From positions 142,351-206,350 of the forward strand of contig NZ_AUKX01000002.1 in the NCBI RefSeq assembly GCF_000424985.1: a stretch of DNA of 64,000 nucleotides, read 5' to 3'. The DNA is from Arenibacter latericius DSM 15913 (GTDB lineage: Bacteria > Bacteroidota > Bacteroidia > Flavobacteriales > Flavobacteriaceae). This document shows positions 1-10,928 of this stretch, piece by piece. How positions within the stretch are numbered: the stretch's first letter is position 1; each line of letters starts with the position of its first letter. The position numbers and the translations under genes were made by a program. The notes under the pieces are model-generated. The model was given only the letters and a program-made list of their open reading frames with translations. It did not search any database and was not told where the DNA came from.

Positions 1-2676
1 ACAGTGGTGGACCAGAATAATGCTCCCGTGCCCGGGACTAACCTAGTAATTATAGGAAAGGCAATAGGCACGGTGACCGATTTTGATGGTAAATTTACTT
101 TGAACACCAGTGAAGAGCCTCCGTTCACACTTAATGTTACTAGTATCGGTTTTGTGCCGACTACGGTAAGTATAACTCAAACTAATCAGACTGTAACCAT
201 AGTCTTAAACGAAGAGCAAACGCGTTTGGATGAGGTGGTTATTTCTGCCTCTAGAACTCCAGAGCGTATTTTTGAATCCCCCGTTACCGTAGAGCGGTTT
301 GGATTAAAAGAAATAAAAAATACGGCTTCCGCTGATTTCTATGACGGATTAGAAAATTTAAAAGGTGTAGATATTAACACTAACAGTCTTACTTTTAAAT
401 CTATTAACACTAGGGGGTTTGCATCCTTTGCGAACACCCGTTTTATGCAGTTGGTAGACGGGATGGACAACTCCACTCCTGCGCTTAACTTCCCTATTGG
501 TAACCTAGTGGGGATGGGTGAGACCGATGTGCAAAGTGTAGAATTACTTCCCGGAGCATCTTCTGCTCTATATGGTGCGAATGCCTTTAATGGTATTCTT
601 TTTATGAGAAGTAAAAGTCCGTTCGACTATTCAGGAATAAGCGCCTATGCCAAAAGGGGGATTACCTCACAAGATGCTTCAGGGGACAATGCTTATACCG
701 ATTTTGGAATCCGTGCGGCGCTAAAGTTTAGTGAGAAATTCGCAGGGAAGGTTAATTTCTCTTCTTTGCGAGGTGTAGATTGGGCTGCTGTTGACTACTC
801 TGGAAAACCTGGAACAGGGGCTACTAGAGCTAGTTTAGATTATGATGGTTATAATATATATGGTGATGAGGTGTCAACCAATATCCGGGCAGCTTCTGGA
901 GGTCTTGGGATTATTCCAGACGTTGTAGTAAGTAGGACGGGTTATGAAGAGCGCGATTTAACCGATTATAAAGCCGAAAGTGTTAAGGCAGATTGGGGTC
1001 TTTATTATAGGCCATGGGGGAATGATTTTGAAATTGCCTATGTAGGTAAAATTGGTAAAGGAGCAACTATATACCAGGGAACCAACCGATATAACCTCAA
1101 TAATTTTACACAGCAACAGCATAAGTTAGAGGTAAAGAACGATAACTTCTTTCTTAGGGGATATGTGGTTGCCGATAAAGCTGGAGATTCTTATGATATG
1201 GTTTTTACCGGTATCAACATCAACAGGGCATGGAAATCTGATGAACAATGGTTTAGTGACTATATAAATACGTATGCTGGCGCAACTTTAACTGGAGCTA
1301 CAGATGAGGAGGCGCATGCTGCTGCGAGGGCGAAAGCAGAAACGGGAAGGTTAATCCCGGGAACACCGGAGTTTCAATCTACTTTTAATAAGGTTATTAA
1401 GGATCCAGATTTCAGTAAGGGTTCTCAATTTAGAGATGCTTCTAAATACTATCATGCAGATGCCAATTACAATTTTTCTCATTTATGGGATGCTGTAGAT
1501 GTGCAAGTGGGAGGATCTTATAGAAAGTATGATCTAAACTCGTTTGGAACAATCTACACGGATTATGATGGAAGCATTAAATATTCCGAATTTGGTATTT
1601 ATACTCAGTTGCAAAAGCAAATTGACTTAAGTGAAGCTGTTATTTTAAAATTGACAGGGTCTGCCCGTTATGACAAATCTGAGTATTTTGATGGATTCTT
1701 GTCTCCACGTATTTCAGCTGGCTTTACCATTAACCGTGATCACAATATTAGGGCTTCCGTACAGACAGGATTTAGGAATCCAACTACCCAAGATCTATTT
1801 ATTGGATTGGATGCTGGTAGGGCAATCTTAGTGGGATCTGCTCCTGCTAACTTAGATAGGTATTCTAGAACGTATAACGTAAGTGCCTCTGGTCAATTAT
1901 TGGGTCAGCCAGCAACGGTAACTCAGACTGGAGGAGCAGCCTATAATAACTCTTATCTAGCAGCTTCTGTTCAGGAGTTTGCAGCGACTGAAAATCCCGC
2001 TGTCTTAGAGATAGGAAATTCGGATTTGGTAACCCCAGAAAAAGTGAGTTCTGCTGAGATAGGGTATAGAGGGAAGCTGAAAAACACTGTTGTAGATATG
2101 AGTGTTTATTACAGCACTTATAAAGATTTTATCTCTGGAGAGAATGTTATAGCTCCGTTTTACGGTGAGGTTGGCGACAATGGGCTGTCTGTAGCTGCTA
2201 TTGCAAATGGGGACTATAAAGTGTATCAAACCTATACCAATTCGGATGCTAACGTTAATTCTTATGGGGGGTCTATAGGGATTTCTACCAAGATTTTGGG
2301 GAATTTTGATTTAGGAGGTAGTTATACTTTTACCCAGCAAGATTTTGATCAAGAAGCTTTTCCAGATTTTAGGACCAACTTTAATACGCCCGAACATAAG
2401 GTGAAGGCTAATTTTGGAAATACGGACCTTTTCAAGAATTTCGGATTTAATGTGGCGTGGAGATGGAATGACACCTATTATTGGCAGGCAACTTTTGGCG
2501 ATGGTCAGATCCCTTCTTACCATACGTTGGATGCGCAGATTAACTTTAGTGTTCCTAGTATAAAGTCTACCTTTAAAGCAGGGGCGTCTAATGTTTTAGG
2601 TGATGAGTATTTTACAGCAATTGGTACAGGCCATATAGGGTCTATGTATTATGTGTCTTGGACAATTAATAACTAA
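1..2676 (+). CDS. TonB-dependent outer-membrane receptor, 5'-partial
   Basis: Outer-membrane beta-barrel receptor for TonB-driven uptake of an unknown ligand. The frame is open to the first base, so the signal peptide and true start lie upstream of the window. The visible part opens inside a carboxypeptidase-like regulatory domain (GTVTDFDGKF, then LNEEQTRLDEVVISASR as the link to the plug). A plug follows (VDGMDNSTP, LLPGASSALYGANAFNGIL), then a long barrel ending in SWTINN. The motifs are family-typical; the substrate cannot be read from the sequence. The GDSL-type lipoprotein gene begins 5 bases after the stop, so the two are almost certainly co-transcribed and may act as a receptor-lipoprotein pair. 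Confidence 0.93.
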   Translation, partial: TVVDQNNAPVPGTNLVIIGKAIGTVTDFDGKFTLNTSEEPPFTLNVTSIGFVPTTVSITQTNQTVTIVLNEEQTRLDEVVISASRTPERIFESPVTVERFGLKEIKNTASADFYDGLENLKGVDINTNSLTFKSINTRGFASFANTRFMQLVDGMDNSTPALNFPIGNLVGMGETDVQSVELLPGASSALYGANAFNGILFMRSKSPFDYSGISAYAKRGITSQDASGDNAYTDFGIRAALKFSEKFAGKVNFSSLRGVDWAAVDYSGKPGTGATRASLDYDGYNIYGDEVSTNIRAASGGLGIIPDVVVSRTGYEERDLTDYKAESVKADWGLYYRPWGNDFEIAYVGKIGKGATIYQGTNRYNLNNFTQQQHKLEVKNDNFFLRGYVVADKAGDSYDMVFTGININRAWKSDEQWFSDYINTYAGATLTGATDEEAHAAARAKAETGRLIPGTPEFQSTFNKVIKDPDFSKGSQFRDASKYYHADANYNFSHLWDAVDVQVGGSYRKYDLNSFGTIYTDYDGSIKYSEFGIYTQLQKQIDLSEAVILKLTGSARYDKSEYFDGFLSPRISAGFTINRDHNIRASVQTGFRNPTTQDLFIGLDAGRAILVGSAPANLDRYSRTYNVSASGQLLGQPATVTQTGGAAYNNSYLAASVQEFAATENPAVLEIGNSDLVTPEKVSSAEIGYRGKLKNTVVDMSVYYSTYKDFISGENVIAPFYGEVGDNGLSVAAIANGDYKVYQTYTNSDANVNSYGGSIGISTKILGNFDLGGSYTFTQQDFDQEAFPDFRTNFNTPEHKVKANFGNTDLFKNFGFNVAWRWNDTYYWQATFGDGQIPSYHTLDAQINFSVPSIKSTFKAGASNVLGDEYFTAIGTGHIGSMYYVSWTINN

Positions 2677-2681
2677 CAAAT

Positions 2682-4319
2682 ATGAATTCTACAATGAAAA
2701 ATATAAAATATATACTATTGTCCGCCATCCTAATCGGGTTTACCGCTTGCAGTGATGACGACAGCAACGACGAGGTTATGGTGCCTGTCCCTGAGCTCAC
2801 TACTGGGGAACTAGATTTATCTACTTATGTGGCCGTTGGTGCTAGCTTTACGGCGGGTTATTCTGATAATGCCTTATTTAAAGCAGCACAGGAAAAATCA
2901 TTTCCAAAGATTCTATCAGAGCAATTTGGTCAAGGTGGAGGCGGGGATTTTACCCAACCATTAGCTAACGATAATTTTGGTGGCTTGGCGGTAGCAGGAA
3001 ATAGAATTATTGATCCAAGGCTTGTCTTTGGAGGAGCAGGGCCTGTAGCTATAGAGTCTTTAATAGGTCCAATTACTGTAACTACGGATATTGCGATTAA
3101 CAACCCAACAGGTCCATTCAATAATTTAGGGGTGCCAGGAGCAAAAAGCTTTCATTTTTTAGCTCCAGGCTATGGTAACCTTGCTAACTTCCCAGCTGCT
3201 GCGAATCCCTATTTTGTGAGGATGACCGGAACAACACCAAATGCTTCAGTATTGGAACTTGCAATGGCACAAAATCCTACCTTTTTTACACTTTCAGAAA
3301 TTGGTGGTAATGATGTTTTGGGATATGCACTTTCTGGAGGGGAGAGCAATACTGATGCAGCTAGTTACAACCCTATTACGCCTACTTCGGTATTTGATGC
3401 ATCCTTTGCTGCATTGGTAGATGGTCTTACCGCTAATGGTGCTAAAGGTGTGGTTACTAATGTGCCTTATATAACCTCATTGCCTCATTTTACAACTGTT
3501 CCACATAATCCTCTAGATCCTACAAATCCCGATTTCGGTCCGCAAATACCTTTATTAAATTCTATTTTTGGAGCTATAAACCAGATTTATGAGGGGGTAG
3601 GACAGCCTAACCGTAAAGTGGTATTTTCTGAAACCGCTGCTAGTGCAGTAGTTATTAGAGATGAGACCCTTGCTGATATTTCTGCTCAAATTACAGGAGC
3701 ATTATTGGCTAGTCCAACTTTTCCTGCATTTATTGCACAGTTTGGGTTACCGGCGCAGGCTGCTCCGCTAGTTGCTAATTTATTGGGAACCACTTATGGA
3801 CAAACTAGACAGGCTACGGCAGAAGACTTATTGGTGTTAAAAAGTAGTAGTATAATAGGTAAAGTAAATTCGGAGTCAGTAGCTTTTTTAATGGGGCAGG
3901 GGCTTTCACAGGAACTGGCAGGACAATTTTCTATAGAAGGAATAACATTACCATTGGTAGACAAATGGGTAGTCCTTCCTAGTGAACAAGAAGAGATAAA
4001 GGCAGCAACCGATGCTTATAATGCTACCATACAATCCGTAGCTGATGCTAAAGGGCTTGCTATGGTAGATTTCAAGGGTATTTTGCAAAAAGCAGCAACC
4101 CAAGGAATTTCAGAAGGTGATTTTATATTTACTACCGCATTGGTGCGTGGTGGACTAGTTGGGTTAGACGGCATTCATTTAACTTCTAGGGGTTATGCAG
4201 TCATGGCCAATAAATTTTTAGAAGCTATGGATGCAAAATATGGTTCTAATTTTATAGAGGCGCAAGTAAAAGCAGATGTGGGAGTGTACCCTACAAACTA
4301 CAGTCCAATGTTACAATAG
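2682..4319 (+). CDS. SGNH/GDSL-type hydrolase lipoprotein
   Basis: Predicted outer-membrane or periplasmic lipoprotein with an SGNH-hydrolase fold, probably an esterase or lipase. The N-terminus is a lipoprotein signal ending GFTAC, with Cys as the acylation site. Block I appears as VAVGASFTAGY (Ser is the likely nucleophile), block III as EIGGNDVLGYA (Gly and Asn of the oxyanion hole) and block V as LDGIHLTSRGYAVMA (catalytic Asp and His). At 545 residues it is longer than simple GDSL enzymes, with an insertion in the middle. The ATG at 2694 is an equally good start. It sits directly behind the TonB receptor and ends at a strong hairpin terminator, forming the 3' end of that operon. The substrate is unknown. 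Confidence 0.85.
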   Translation: MNSTMKNIKYILLSAILIGFTACSDDDSNDEVMVPVPELTTGELDLSTYVAVGASFTAGYSDNALFKAAQEKSFPKILSEQFGQGGGGDFTQPLANDNFGGLAVAGNRIIDPRLVFGGAGPVAIESLIGPITVTTDIAINNPTGPFNNLGVPGAKSFHFLAPGYGNLANFPAAANPYFVRMTGTTPNASVLELAMAQNPTFFTLSEIGGNDVLGYALSGGESNTDAASYNPITPTSVFDASFAALVDGLTANGAKGVVTNVPYITSLPHFTTVPHNPLDPTNPDFGPQIPLLNSIFGAINQIYEGVGQPNRKVVFSETAASAVVIRDETLADISAQITGALLASPTFPAFIAQFGLPAQAAPLVANLLGTTYGQTRQATAEDLLVLKSSSIIGKVNSESVAFLMGQGLSQELAGQFSIEGITLPLVDKWVVLPSEQEEIKAATDAYNATIQSVADAKGLAMVDFKGILQKAATQGISEGDFIFTTALVRGGLVGLDGIHLTSRGYAVMANKFLEAMDAKYGSNFIEAQVKADVGVYPTNYSPMLQ

Positions 4320-4340
4320 ATTAGGAAAAACAATCGTTTA

Positions 4341-4370
4341 AAAACACCTTCTTTACGGAGGTGTTTTTTT
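4341..4370 (+). terminator. rho-independent terminator after the receptor/GDSL operon
   Basis: AAAACACCT pairs with AGGTGTTTT around a short loop and is followed by a T run. It lies 21 bases after the stop of the lipoprotein gene. Confidence 0.85.
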
Positions 4371-4399
4371 ATATGTAAAAAACGTTCTAATCCCCCTTC

Positions 4400-4427
4400 T
4401 TTGTTTAATTAAAAAAATATATCTTTG
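4400..4427 (+). promoter_or_regulatory. putative atpD promoter, Bacteroidetes type
   Basis: TTTG at 4400-4403 and TATCTTTG at 4420-4427 match the Bacteroidetes -33 and -7 elements (TTG and TAnnTTTG). The spacing is 16 bases, slightly short. It would give a 5' leader of about 75 bases before atpD. Confidence 0.55.
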
Positions 4428-4506
4428 CAGCGCGAAAAAATGACATGGTAGTTTTTGATGGCCTAAACGTTTTTCGAATTAATAATTTACAACATTAAAT
4501 ACATAA

Positions 4507-6018
<1,512 letters not shown>

Positions 6019-6050
6019 ACTAGTGGACAGTAGGCAGTTGGTAGACAACT

Positions 6051-6079
6051 TAATACTCAATACTCAATACTCAATACTA
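6051..6079 (+). repeat. 7-bp tandem repeat between atpD and atpC
   Basis: The unit AATACTC/TACTCAA is repeated about four times in the 67-base gap between atpD and atpC. It is preceded by an imperfect CAGTAGGCAGTTGG doublet at 6028-6041. It lies directly upstream of the atpC start codon and so is part of the polycistronic message. Confidence 0.8.
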
Positions 6080-6085
6080 TAAAAT

Positions 6086-6364
6086 ATGTATTTAGAAATT
6101 GTATCCCCAGAGGCTACGTTATTTACTGGAGAAGTTACAGCGGTAACAGTACCTGGTGTAAAAGGTGAGTTTCAAATGTTGAATAATCACGCACCTATTA
6201 TTTCTCTTCTAGAAGAGGGTAATGTAAAGATTAAAGGTAATGTGACTGTTGATAAGAACTATGAAAGCAAGTTCACAAAGGATGCCAACGGTGATACCGT
6301 TCTGCATATTACCAGTGGTACCGTAGAAATGAAGAATAATAGAATAATTATTTTGGCAGATTAA
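6086..6364 (+). CDS. atpC: F1F0 ATP synthase subunit epsilon, short form
   Basis: Epsilon subunit, part of the rotor stalk of F1. The sequence opens with the typical MYLEIVSPEATLFTGEV, continues with TVPGVKGEFQMLNNHAPII and ends after the beta-sandwich with HITSGTVEMKNNRIIILAD. At 92 residues it lacks the C-terminal two-helix domain that inhibits ATP hydrolysis in E. coli-type epsilon (about 135-140 residues). Short forms are usual in Bacteroidetes, so this is probably native, not truncated. It is followed by a clear terminator. Confidence 0.95.
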   Translation: MYLEIVSPEATLFTGEVTAVTVPGVKGEFQMLNNHAPIISLLEEGNVKIKGNVTVDKNYESKFTKDANGDTVLHITSGTVEMKNNRIIILAD

Positions 6365-6392
6365 TTTTAATCCAATAATAATTATAGAACAT

Positions 6393-6423
6393 AAAAAAGC
6401 CATGCAAACTGCATGGCTTTTTT
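6393..6423 (+). terminator. terminator of atpDC
   Basis: AAAAAAGCCATGC and GCATGGCTTTTTT form a perfect 13-bp stem around the loop AAACT. A-rich and T-rich flanks let it act in both directions, also for the converging glycosyltransferase gene. Confidence 0.92.
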
Positions 6424-6526
6424 ATGTTTAATGATTTGCTACATCACGGGTATATAATTTTAGCTTAATTATTTAATATCCATTAGAGGGGGGGATAGTG
6501 CTGTATTATTAACGATTTTGGGGTAT

Positions 6527-7507
6527 CTACCTATTTATCCTGGAGACTATAAACTCAATTTTTTGAGACGGTAAGGTAGGTATATCTTTATTTTGAGCAA
6601 TTACCTGTTTATGTTTTAAAGAGTCAGCTACACTGATGCCTTTTAGTAGTAATAGGGTATATTTTCTGTTTTTACTGCTAAAAATTCCTTTTATTCCACA
6701 TTGTAGTATTTGAAACAAATAAAATATGGCATACACTAACCAAGGAAGGTGTTTTTTAATAGTATAGAATTGTGAGATTTTTAATTCTTTACTAATTAGG
6801 AAAGATGGTGCAGTGCTTTTTCCTTGCAAATGTACATGCTGATATTGTGGTAAAAGATATACTTGCTTTTTTAGTTGCTTTTCTATCCTATACGATAAAT
6901 CCTTTTCTTCGTAGTACAAAAACAAATTTGTGTCGAATCCGCCAACTGCATCAAAATCGGAAGCTTTTGTAACAAATAAAGAGCCTTGAAATGAGCCAAC
7001 CCGCATAGCCTCAGTGTAATTTATTTTTCTATTGGGGTATTTTTTAGGAGCTAGCGTATTTAAAAAAGCATCTCCAAAAATTTCACTCCATAAATCTATT
7101 TTATAATGAAATGGCTTATGATGTTGGTTGTTTTCATCTATAGAGTTACACCCTACAATACTTACTTGTTCATTATCTTCTAAAAACCGTAACATTGGAG
7201 ATAAGCAATCTTCAATAAAAATAACATCGCTATTTACAAATACATAATAGGGTGTGGTAGCGTGTTGAACGCCAAACATATTACCACCTCCAAATCCCAA
7301 ATTAATTCTACTTCTTACAAGCTTTACCTTGGGATAAAGTAGGTTTATTTGATGATTAAGATGTTTATAATCGGATGCCTTACTAGCATTGTCAACAAGA
7401 ATCACTTCAAATAATTCTTCGCTATAAAATGAACAGAATGACTCTAGACATTGCAGCGTTAAGTTGGCAGTATTGTAGTTGATAATGATAACAGAGGCTT
7501 TTGGCAT
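6527..7507 (-). CDS. family 2 glycosyltransferase
   Basis: Inverting GT-A fold glycosyltransferase, probably adding a sugar to a lipid- or polysaccharide-linked acceptor at the inner membrane. The start is typical (ASVIIINYNTANLTLQCLES, then VILVDNAS). A rhamnosyltransferase-like segment NLGFGGGNMFGVQHA follows, and YVFVNSDVIF carries the DxD-equivalent. VGGFDTNLFLYYEEKDLSYR is the acceptor-side motif. A hydrophobic stretch near residue 250 (LVYAIFYLFQIL) may associate with the membrane. The length of 326 residues is normal. A second transferase-like gene lies upstream on the same strand but 365 bases away, so co-transcription is uncertain. Confidence 0.93.
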   Translation of the reverse strand: MPKASVIIINYNTANLTLQCLESFCSFYSEELFEVILVDNASKASDYKHLNHQINLLYPKVKLVRSRINLGFGGGNMFGVQHATTPYYVFVNSDVIFIEDCLSPMLRFLEDNEQVSIVGCNSIDENNQHHKPFHYKIDLWSEIFGDAFLNTLAPKKYPNRKINYTEAMRVGSFQGSLFVTKASDFDAVGGFDTNLFLYYEEKDLSYRIEKQLKKQVYLLPQYQHVHLQGKSTAPSFLISKELKISQFYTIKKHLPWLVYAIFYLFQILQCGIKGIFSSKNRKYTLLLLKGISVADSLKHKQVIAQNKDIPTLPSQKIEFIVSRINR

Positions 7508-7872
7508 ATCCTAAATTTTTGGGCAAAAATAACAATCTTTACACAGTAGTAGCCGACTATATTTGGAAACTAAGTTTAAAAACTTTGATTTTTAGATTAG
7601 TAGAACTCTAGCTATAATACCATATATTTTGCCTTGCGCCCTTATGAAATAGCTTTTCTTTTATTTAGGACTCACTTATAATAGGATTTATTGGCGTTAA
7701 GAAACAGAGGGCGAAGATGGAGGTGAGATAATGGGAAGTTTAAGGATAATGGGAGTTATAAATAATGTAAGCAGTCGCAAATTTTAATGGATGCCTTTAG
7801 TACTCGTGTTATGGGTGTTTTTAAAGGGTCAATAAGAACTTGTAGCATTCTTTTTTAAGGATGGAGTGGAAG
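7508..7872. other. intergenic gap with no recognised gene
   Basis: I see no coding frame or strong terminator here. CAAAAATA at 7524-7531 would read TATTTTTG on the minus strand, a possible -7 element for the glycosyltransferase, but no matching -33 is visible. A short ATAATGGGA doublet lies near 7727-7750. Confidence 0.5.
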
Positions 7873-8820
7873 CTATATTAATGGTAAGCTTAATATATCC
7901 TTCACCCATTTCTTTGCGGTGTACTGATGGTAGAGGTCATTGTCTATTTTTTGATAGGGAGTACTTAGAAACTCCTCTTGAATATGTAGGTTCTGAATAT
8001 CTATTACATGAATGTTGTTAGGATTGTAGAAAGGATATTTTTTTATGTCATTATTATTGGTAATCAATTTCTTTTCATTGCCAATCGCTTCAAAGACTCT
8101 AAAACTTAGGCCTTTTTGTTCTGGGCGTTGTATGTCTACAAAAGTGGTTACCTTTTTTAGGTGTATATCTATTTCCTGAATATCTATTTTGGAATGTATT
8201 ACCTTAAATAAGGAGGTTTTAAGAGGTTTTTTTGAGAATAGGATAAATTGTGCGGGTATGCCATTTCGGTGGCAGTATTCTGCTAGTTTCTTCAATTTGG
8301 GGTATCTAACGTCCTTGGAGGATATATTAAATAGGCTAGGGGAACTTTCAGAGTTTCTAAACCGCTCCGAAGGAATAAAATTGGTGATAAATTTAAAATT
8401 ATATTTTTCGCAGTCGGCGGGTTCGTAACTGAAAACTTCATCGAAGAAATGAGTGTATTGTTTTTGAATGGGCATTTTTTTTAGGCCATCAAATAAGTAA
8501 ACAATATAATCATTAGTAATACTCTTTAGATGTTGGTGGGTATCTTTATTGAGGTATTGTGGATGGGTAATCAAAATCTTGTCGTAAGTTAAGGAAGCTG
8601 TGAATTCTTTAATAGTATTTTCTCTATGTTTCTTTTTAATGGAATTGCCATTGATTTTTCTAAGAAAGGAAATAGTGCGTTGACCAAAGCTTTTGTATTT
8701 AAACATTAGAGGAGACTTACCATAATAGAGGATATCCACATCATGCCCCAAGTCTTCCAACGCTAGTTTTGGGACATTCATATACCCCATAATATGGTTA
8801 GAGATAAGAAGTATTTTCAT
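7873..8820 (-). CDS. glycosyltransferase-like protein
   Basis: Putative GT-B type transferase. The N-terminus MKILLISNHIMGYMNVPKLAL looks like the first Rossmann strand and helix, and FFDEVFSYEPADCEKYNFKF resembles the segment common in Bacteroidetes lipopolysaccharide/core transferases. The C-terminal half includes VTTFVDIQRPEQKGLSFRVFEAIG and KLITNNNDIKKYPFYNP, the usual donor-binding region in which Glu follows a Gly-rich turn. At 315 residues it is somewhat short. The fold assignment comes from pattern recognition only and the sugar is unknown. The neighbouring GT2 gene supports a role in surface glycan synthesis. Confidence 0.7.
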   Translation of the reverse strand: MKILLISNHIMGYMNVPKLALEDLGHDVDILYYGKSPLMFKYKSFGQRTISFLRKINGNSIKKKHRENTIKEFTASLTYDKILITHPQYLNKDTHQHLKSITNDYIVYLFDGLKKMPIQKQYTHFFDEVFSYEPADCEKYNFKFITNFIPSERFRNSESSPSLFNISSKDVRYPKLKKLAEYCHRNGIPAQFILFSKKPLKTSLFKVIHSKIDIQEIDIHLKKVTTFVDIQRPEQKGLSFRVFEAIGNEKKLITNNNDIKKYPFYNPNNIHVIDIQNLHIQEEFLSTPYQKIDNDLYHQYTAKKWVKDILSLPLI

Positions 8821-9006
8821 CTTAGTGGACTTGGTTATAGGGTGGTTTTGTAATGTTTGGTTTGTTGGTTAATGGGGCGGTAATAAGACTTGCCGGAGTA
8901 GGGAAGTTACGAAAACCTTATCTTTTTGACTAAATATCTCTAAACCAATATGCAGAAATACAGTTGGTTGTATTGTTTAGGGTTGCTGCTAAATAGGATC
9001 GAGGGA

Positions 9007-10299
9007 TTACCTTCTTAATGCGTGCACCGCAGTAGTTTTTTTAAAAAAGATCAATGCATCATAACGCATAGGCACTATGGTAGGTACAAACTGCCTTTGG
9101 TCCCATTTTGGGTTATACACTACTCCTACCGCTCTATTCCCAGTTACTTTTAAGTTTTTTTCCTTGCGGTCTTCTTGGTCAAAAATTAAATACATTTTTT
9201 CCAGGCCAAGGGTATTTAATTGATATTCTATACTGTTGGGTACTGCGGGAGGAATAGTCATTTCCTGCATTTTAGCACCCCAACTGGATCCTGCAATAAC
9301 TTTCCCCTCATAAGTGGTAAAACCGATTAAAAACACCTTCTCGTTTCCAAGGTCTGCGCGACTTAGTTGTCCTATGTTTTTCTCGCCAGATCTTCTCATA
9401 TTAGTATATTCTGCATCCCCAATATGAGTATTATGAGCCCATATTATACCTTTTGAGTGTTCCCCGTATAGGGTTAGCAGCTCATTAACGGTTCCATGCA
9501 TATGATGAACTCTTGAATTCCATGAAACATTGCCTGATGAAGCCACACTTTCTCTATAAAACTCTTCAGCATTATGAACAACTACTGCATTCTGAAGTAG
9601 ATAAAAATAGGTGTCCTTGGAAAGCTCTGGAAAGTTTTCAGGATGATTTCTTATATACTCCACAACATTTTTAGTAGCCAAGGTGCATGCATTTTTTCCT
9701 GCTTCTACTGCACGGGCATACGTCCAACTATCTCCTTTGTGGGGCGCAAAGCAATTATATTGTTCTTTTACGTATTTATAAGCAATTTTATTGGTCTCTT
9801 TTAGGAGGTCTAATACTACTTTTTTGGAGTTCCACTCATCGTACACATCCATACCATAAAAGCCAACTTTTTTATCTTGTGGTAATTGGTCATTGTGTTT
9901 TCTGAGCCACTCTGCTAGTGCCACCACTTCTTCATTGGCCCACATCCAGGTAGGCCACCTATTAAGTTGTAATAAAACCTCTTTTGCTGAGTTGGCGGCA
10001 CCGTCCAAGTTTTTTACATAACGATTAAGATGGTATAAGCTAGCAAAATCGCCTTCTACGGCAATAAAGCTAAACCCCTGTTCTGCTATTAACCTGCGAC
10101 TAATTTTATCGCGCCACAGGTAATATTCGTGAGTACCATGGCTGGCCTCGCCTAATAAGACTAATTCCTTGTTGGCAGCAGCTAAAATTAGTTGGTCTAA
10201 ACTGGCGTCTCCATCAAGGGAGATTGCTTTTTTTGCAAGCAGCTGCGCATTACACGATACAAAGCTAAAAAACAACAAGATTTTAAAAAGGAACTTCAT
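9007..10299 (-). CDS. erythromycin esterase family protein
   Basis: Member of the EreA/EreB-like hydrolase family (erythromycin esterase, PF05139). Motifs visible are LVLLGEASHGTHEYYLWRD (family Glu and His), FIAVEGDFAS and the later GIIWAHNTHIGD. These match the metal-free or metal-assisted catalytic site described for the family. The chosen start MKFLFKILLFFSFVSCNAQ is an export signal, with Cys possibly lipidated; an upstream ATG at 10314 adds five residues. The length is normal. Most chromosomal homologues have unknown substrates and should not be assumed to confer macrolide resistance. The gene stands alone, with no operon partner. Confidence 0.88.
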   Translation of the reverse strand: MKFLFKILLFFSFVSCNAQLLAKKAISLDGDASLDQLILAAANKELVLLGEASHGTHEYYLWRDKISRRLIAEQGFSFIAVEGDFASLYHLNRYVKNLDGAANSAKEVLLQLNRWPTWMWANEEVVALAEWLRKHNDQLPQDKKVGFYGMDVYDEWNSKKVVLDLLKETNKIAYKYVKEQYNCFAPHKGDSWTYARAVEAGKNACTLATKNVVEYIRNHPENFPELSKDTYFYLLQNAVVVHNAEEFYRESVASSGNVSWNSRVHHMHGTVNELLTLYGEHSKGIIWAHNTHIGDAEYTNMRRSGEKNIGQLSRADLGNEKVFLIGFTTYEGKVIAGSSWGAKMQEMTIPPAVPNSIEYQLNTLGLEKMYLIFDQEDRKEKNLKVTGNRAVGVVYNPKWDQRQFVPTIVPMRYDALIFFKKTTAVHALRR

Positions 10300-10314
10300 T
10301 TCTAGTACATTCAT

Positions 10315-10928
10315 AGGTAAATGAATGTAACCATTATTAAGGTGGTTGTCAAGTTATGAAGGTCGCGAAGGTGCAAGGTTTTGTTTGTGCCCGTGTACAG
10401 GCTAATCTTGGGGTCGTACAACACTCTTTCGGAGTTTTACCCCGACAGAAACCTTTACAATAGATATTTGAAAAGGCTTTACAGTAGTACCGGTATTGTC
10501 TAAAATAGGAAAAGAAAGCCTTTTTGTCATCTCATCTTGGGATTTAATTTTTTTAATCTTCTATAGCGTTTAATCAAGGTCTGTTAGGATGATTAGTACT
10601 CCATAAATTGAACCACATCTACCACTAAAAATTTATTGTTATTACATTATCATATCCATATTATGATAAATTTTAAGCGTAATTCTTACGTTTATTTTTA
10701 AAGAAATTAATTGATTTAGTCAGAATTTCAGGAGTTTGTTTACTTATTTATTTTAAGTATTGGCAGTTTAATATACTGTAAGTAAGGTGTTTATGATGTA
10801 ATTTTCTTAATAATTAACAGGATTTTTACACTTTGTTAGAATATGGTGATGGATTGTAAATTTTAAGTTAATTTTAGTACATTTAGCAATTAATTAACTA
10901 ATTAACCAATTCGACTAACTAAATTATT
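10315..10928. other. long leader/promoter region upstream of the SusC gene
   Basis: No coding frame is supported in this 614-base gap. It holds two imperfect hairpins: GGGGT paired with ACCCC at 10410-10443, and AAAAGGCTTT with AAAGCCTTTTT at 10471-10525. The last 250 bases are very AT-rich. A plausible promoter lies at its 3' end. Confidence 0.5.
10854..10885 (+). promoter_or_regulatory. putative promoter of the SusC/SusD operon
   Basis: TTG at 10854-10856 and TACATTTA at 10878-10885 are spaced 21 bases apart. This matches the Bacteroidetes -33/-7 consensus except for the last base of the -7 element. The expected leader is about 35 bases. Confidence 0.45.

Noticed and set aside
6051..6079. 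Replication or plasmid iteron
   Set aside because: Only four short copies inside an ATP synthase operon, with no replication initiator gene.
9007..10299. Acquired macrolide-resistance gene
   Set aside because: Family membership alone does not show erythromycin hydrolysis; there is no mobile context or resistance cluster here.
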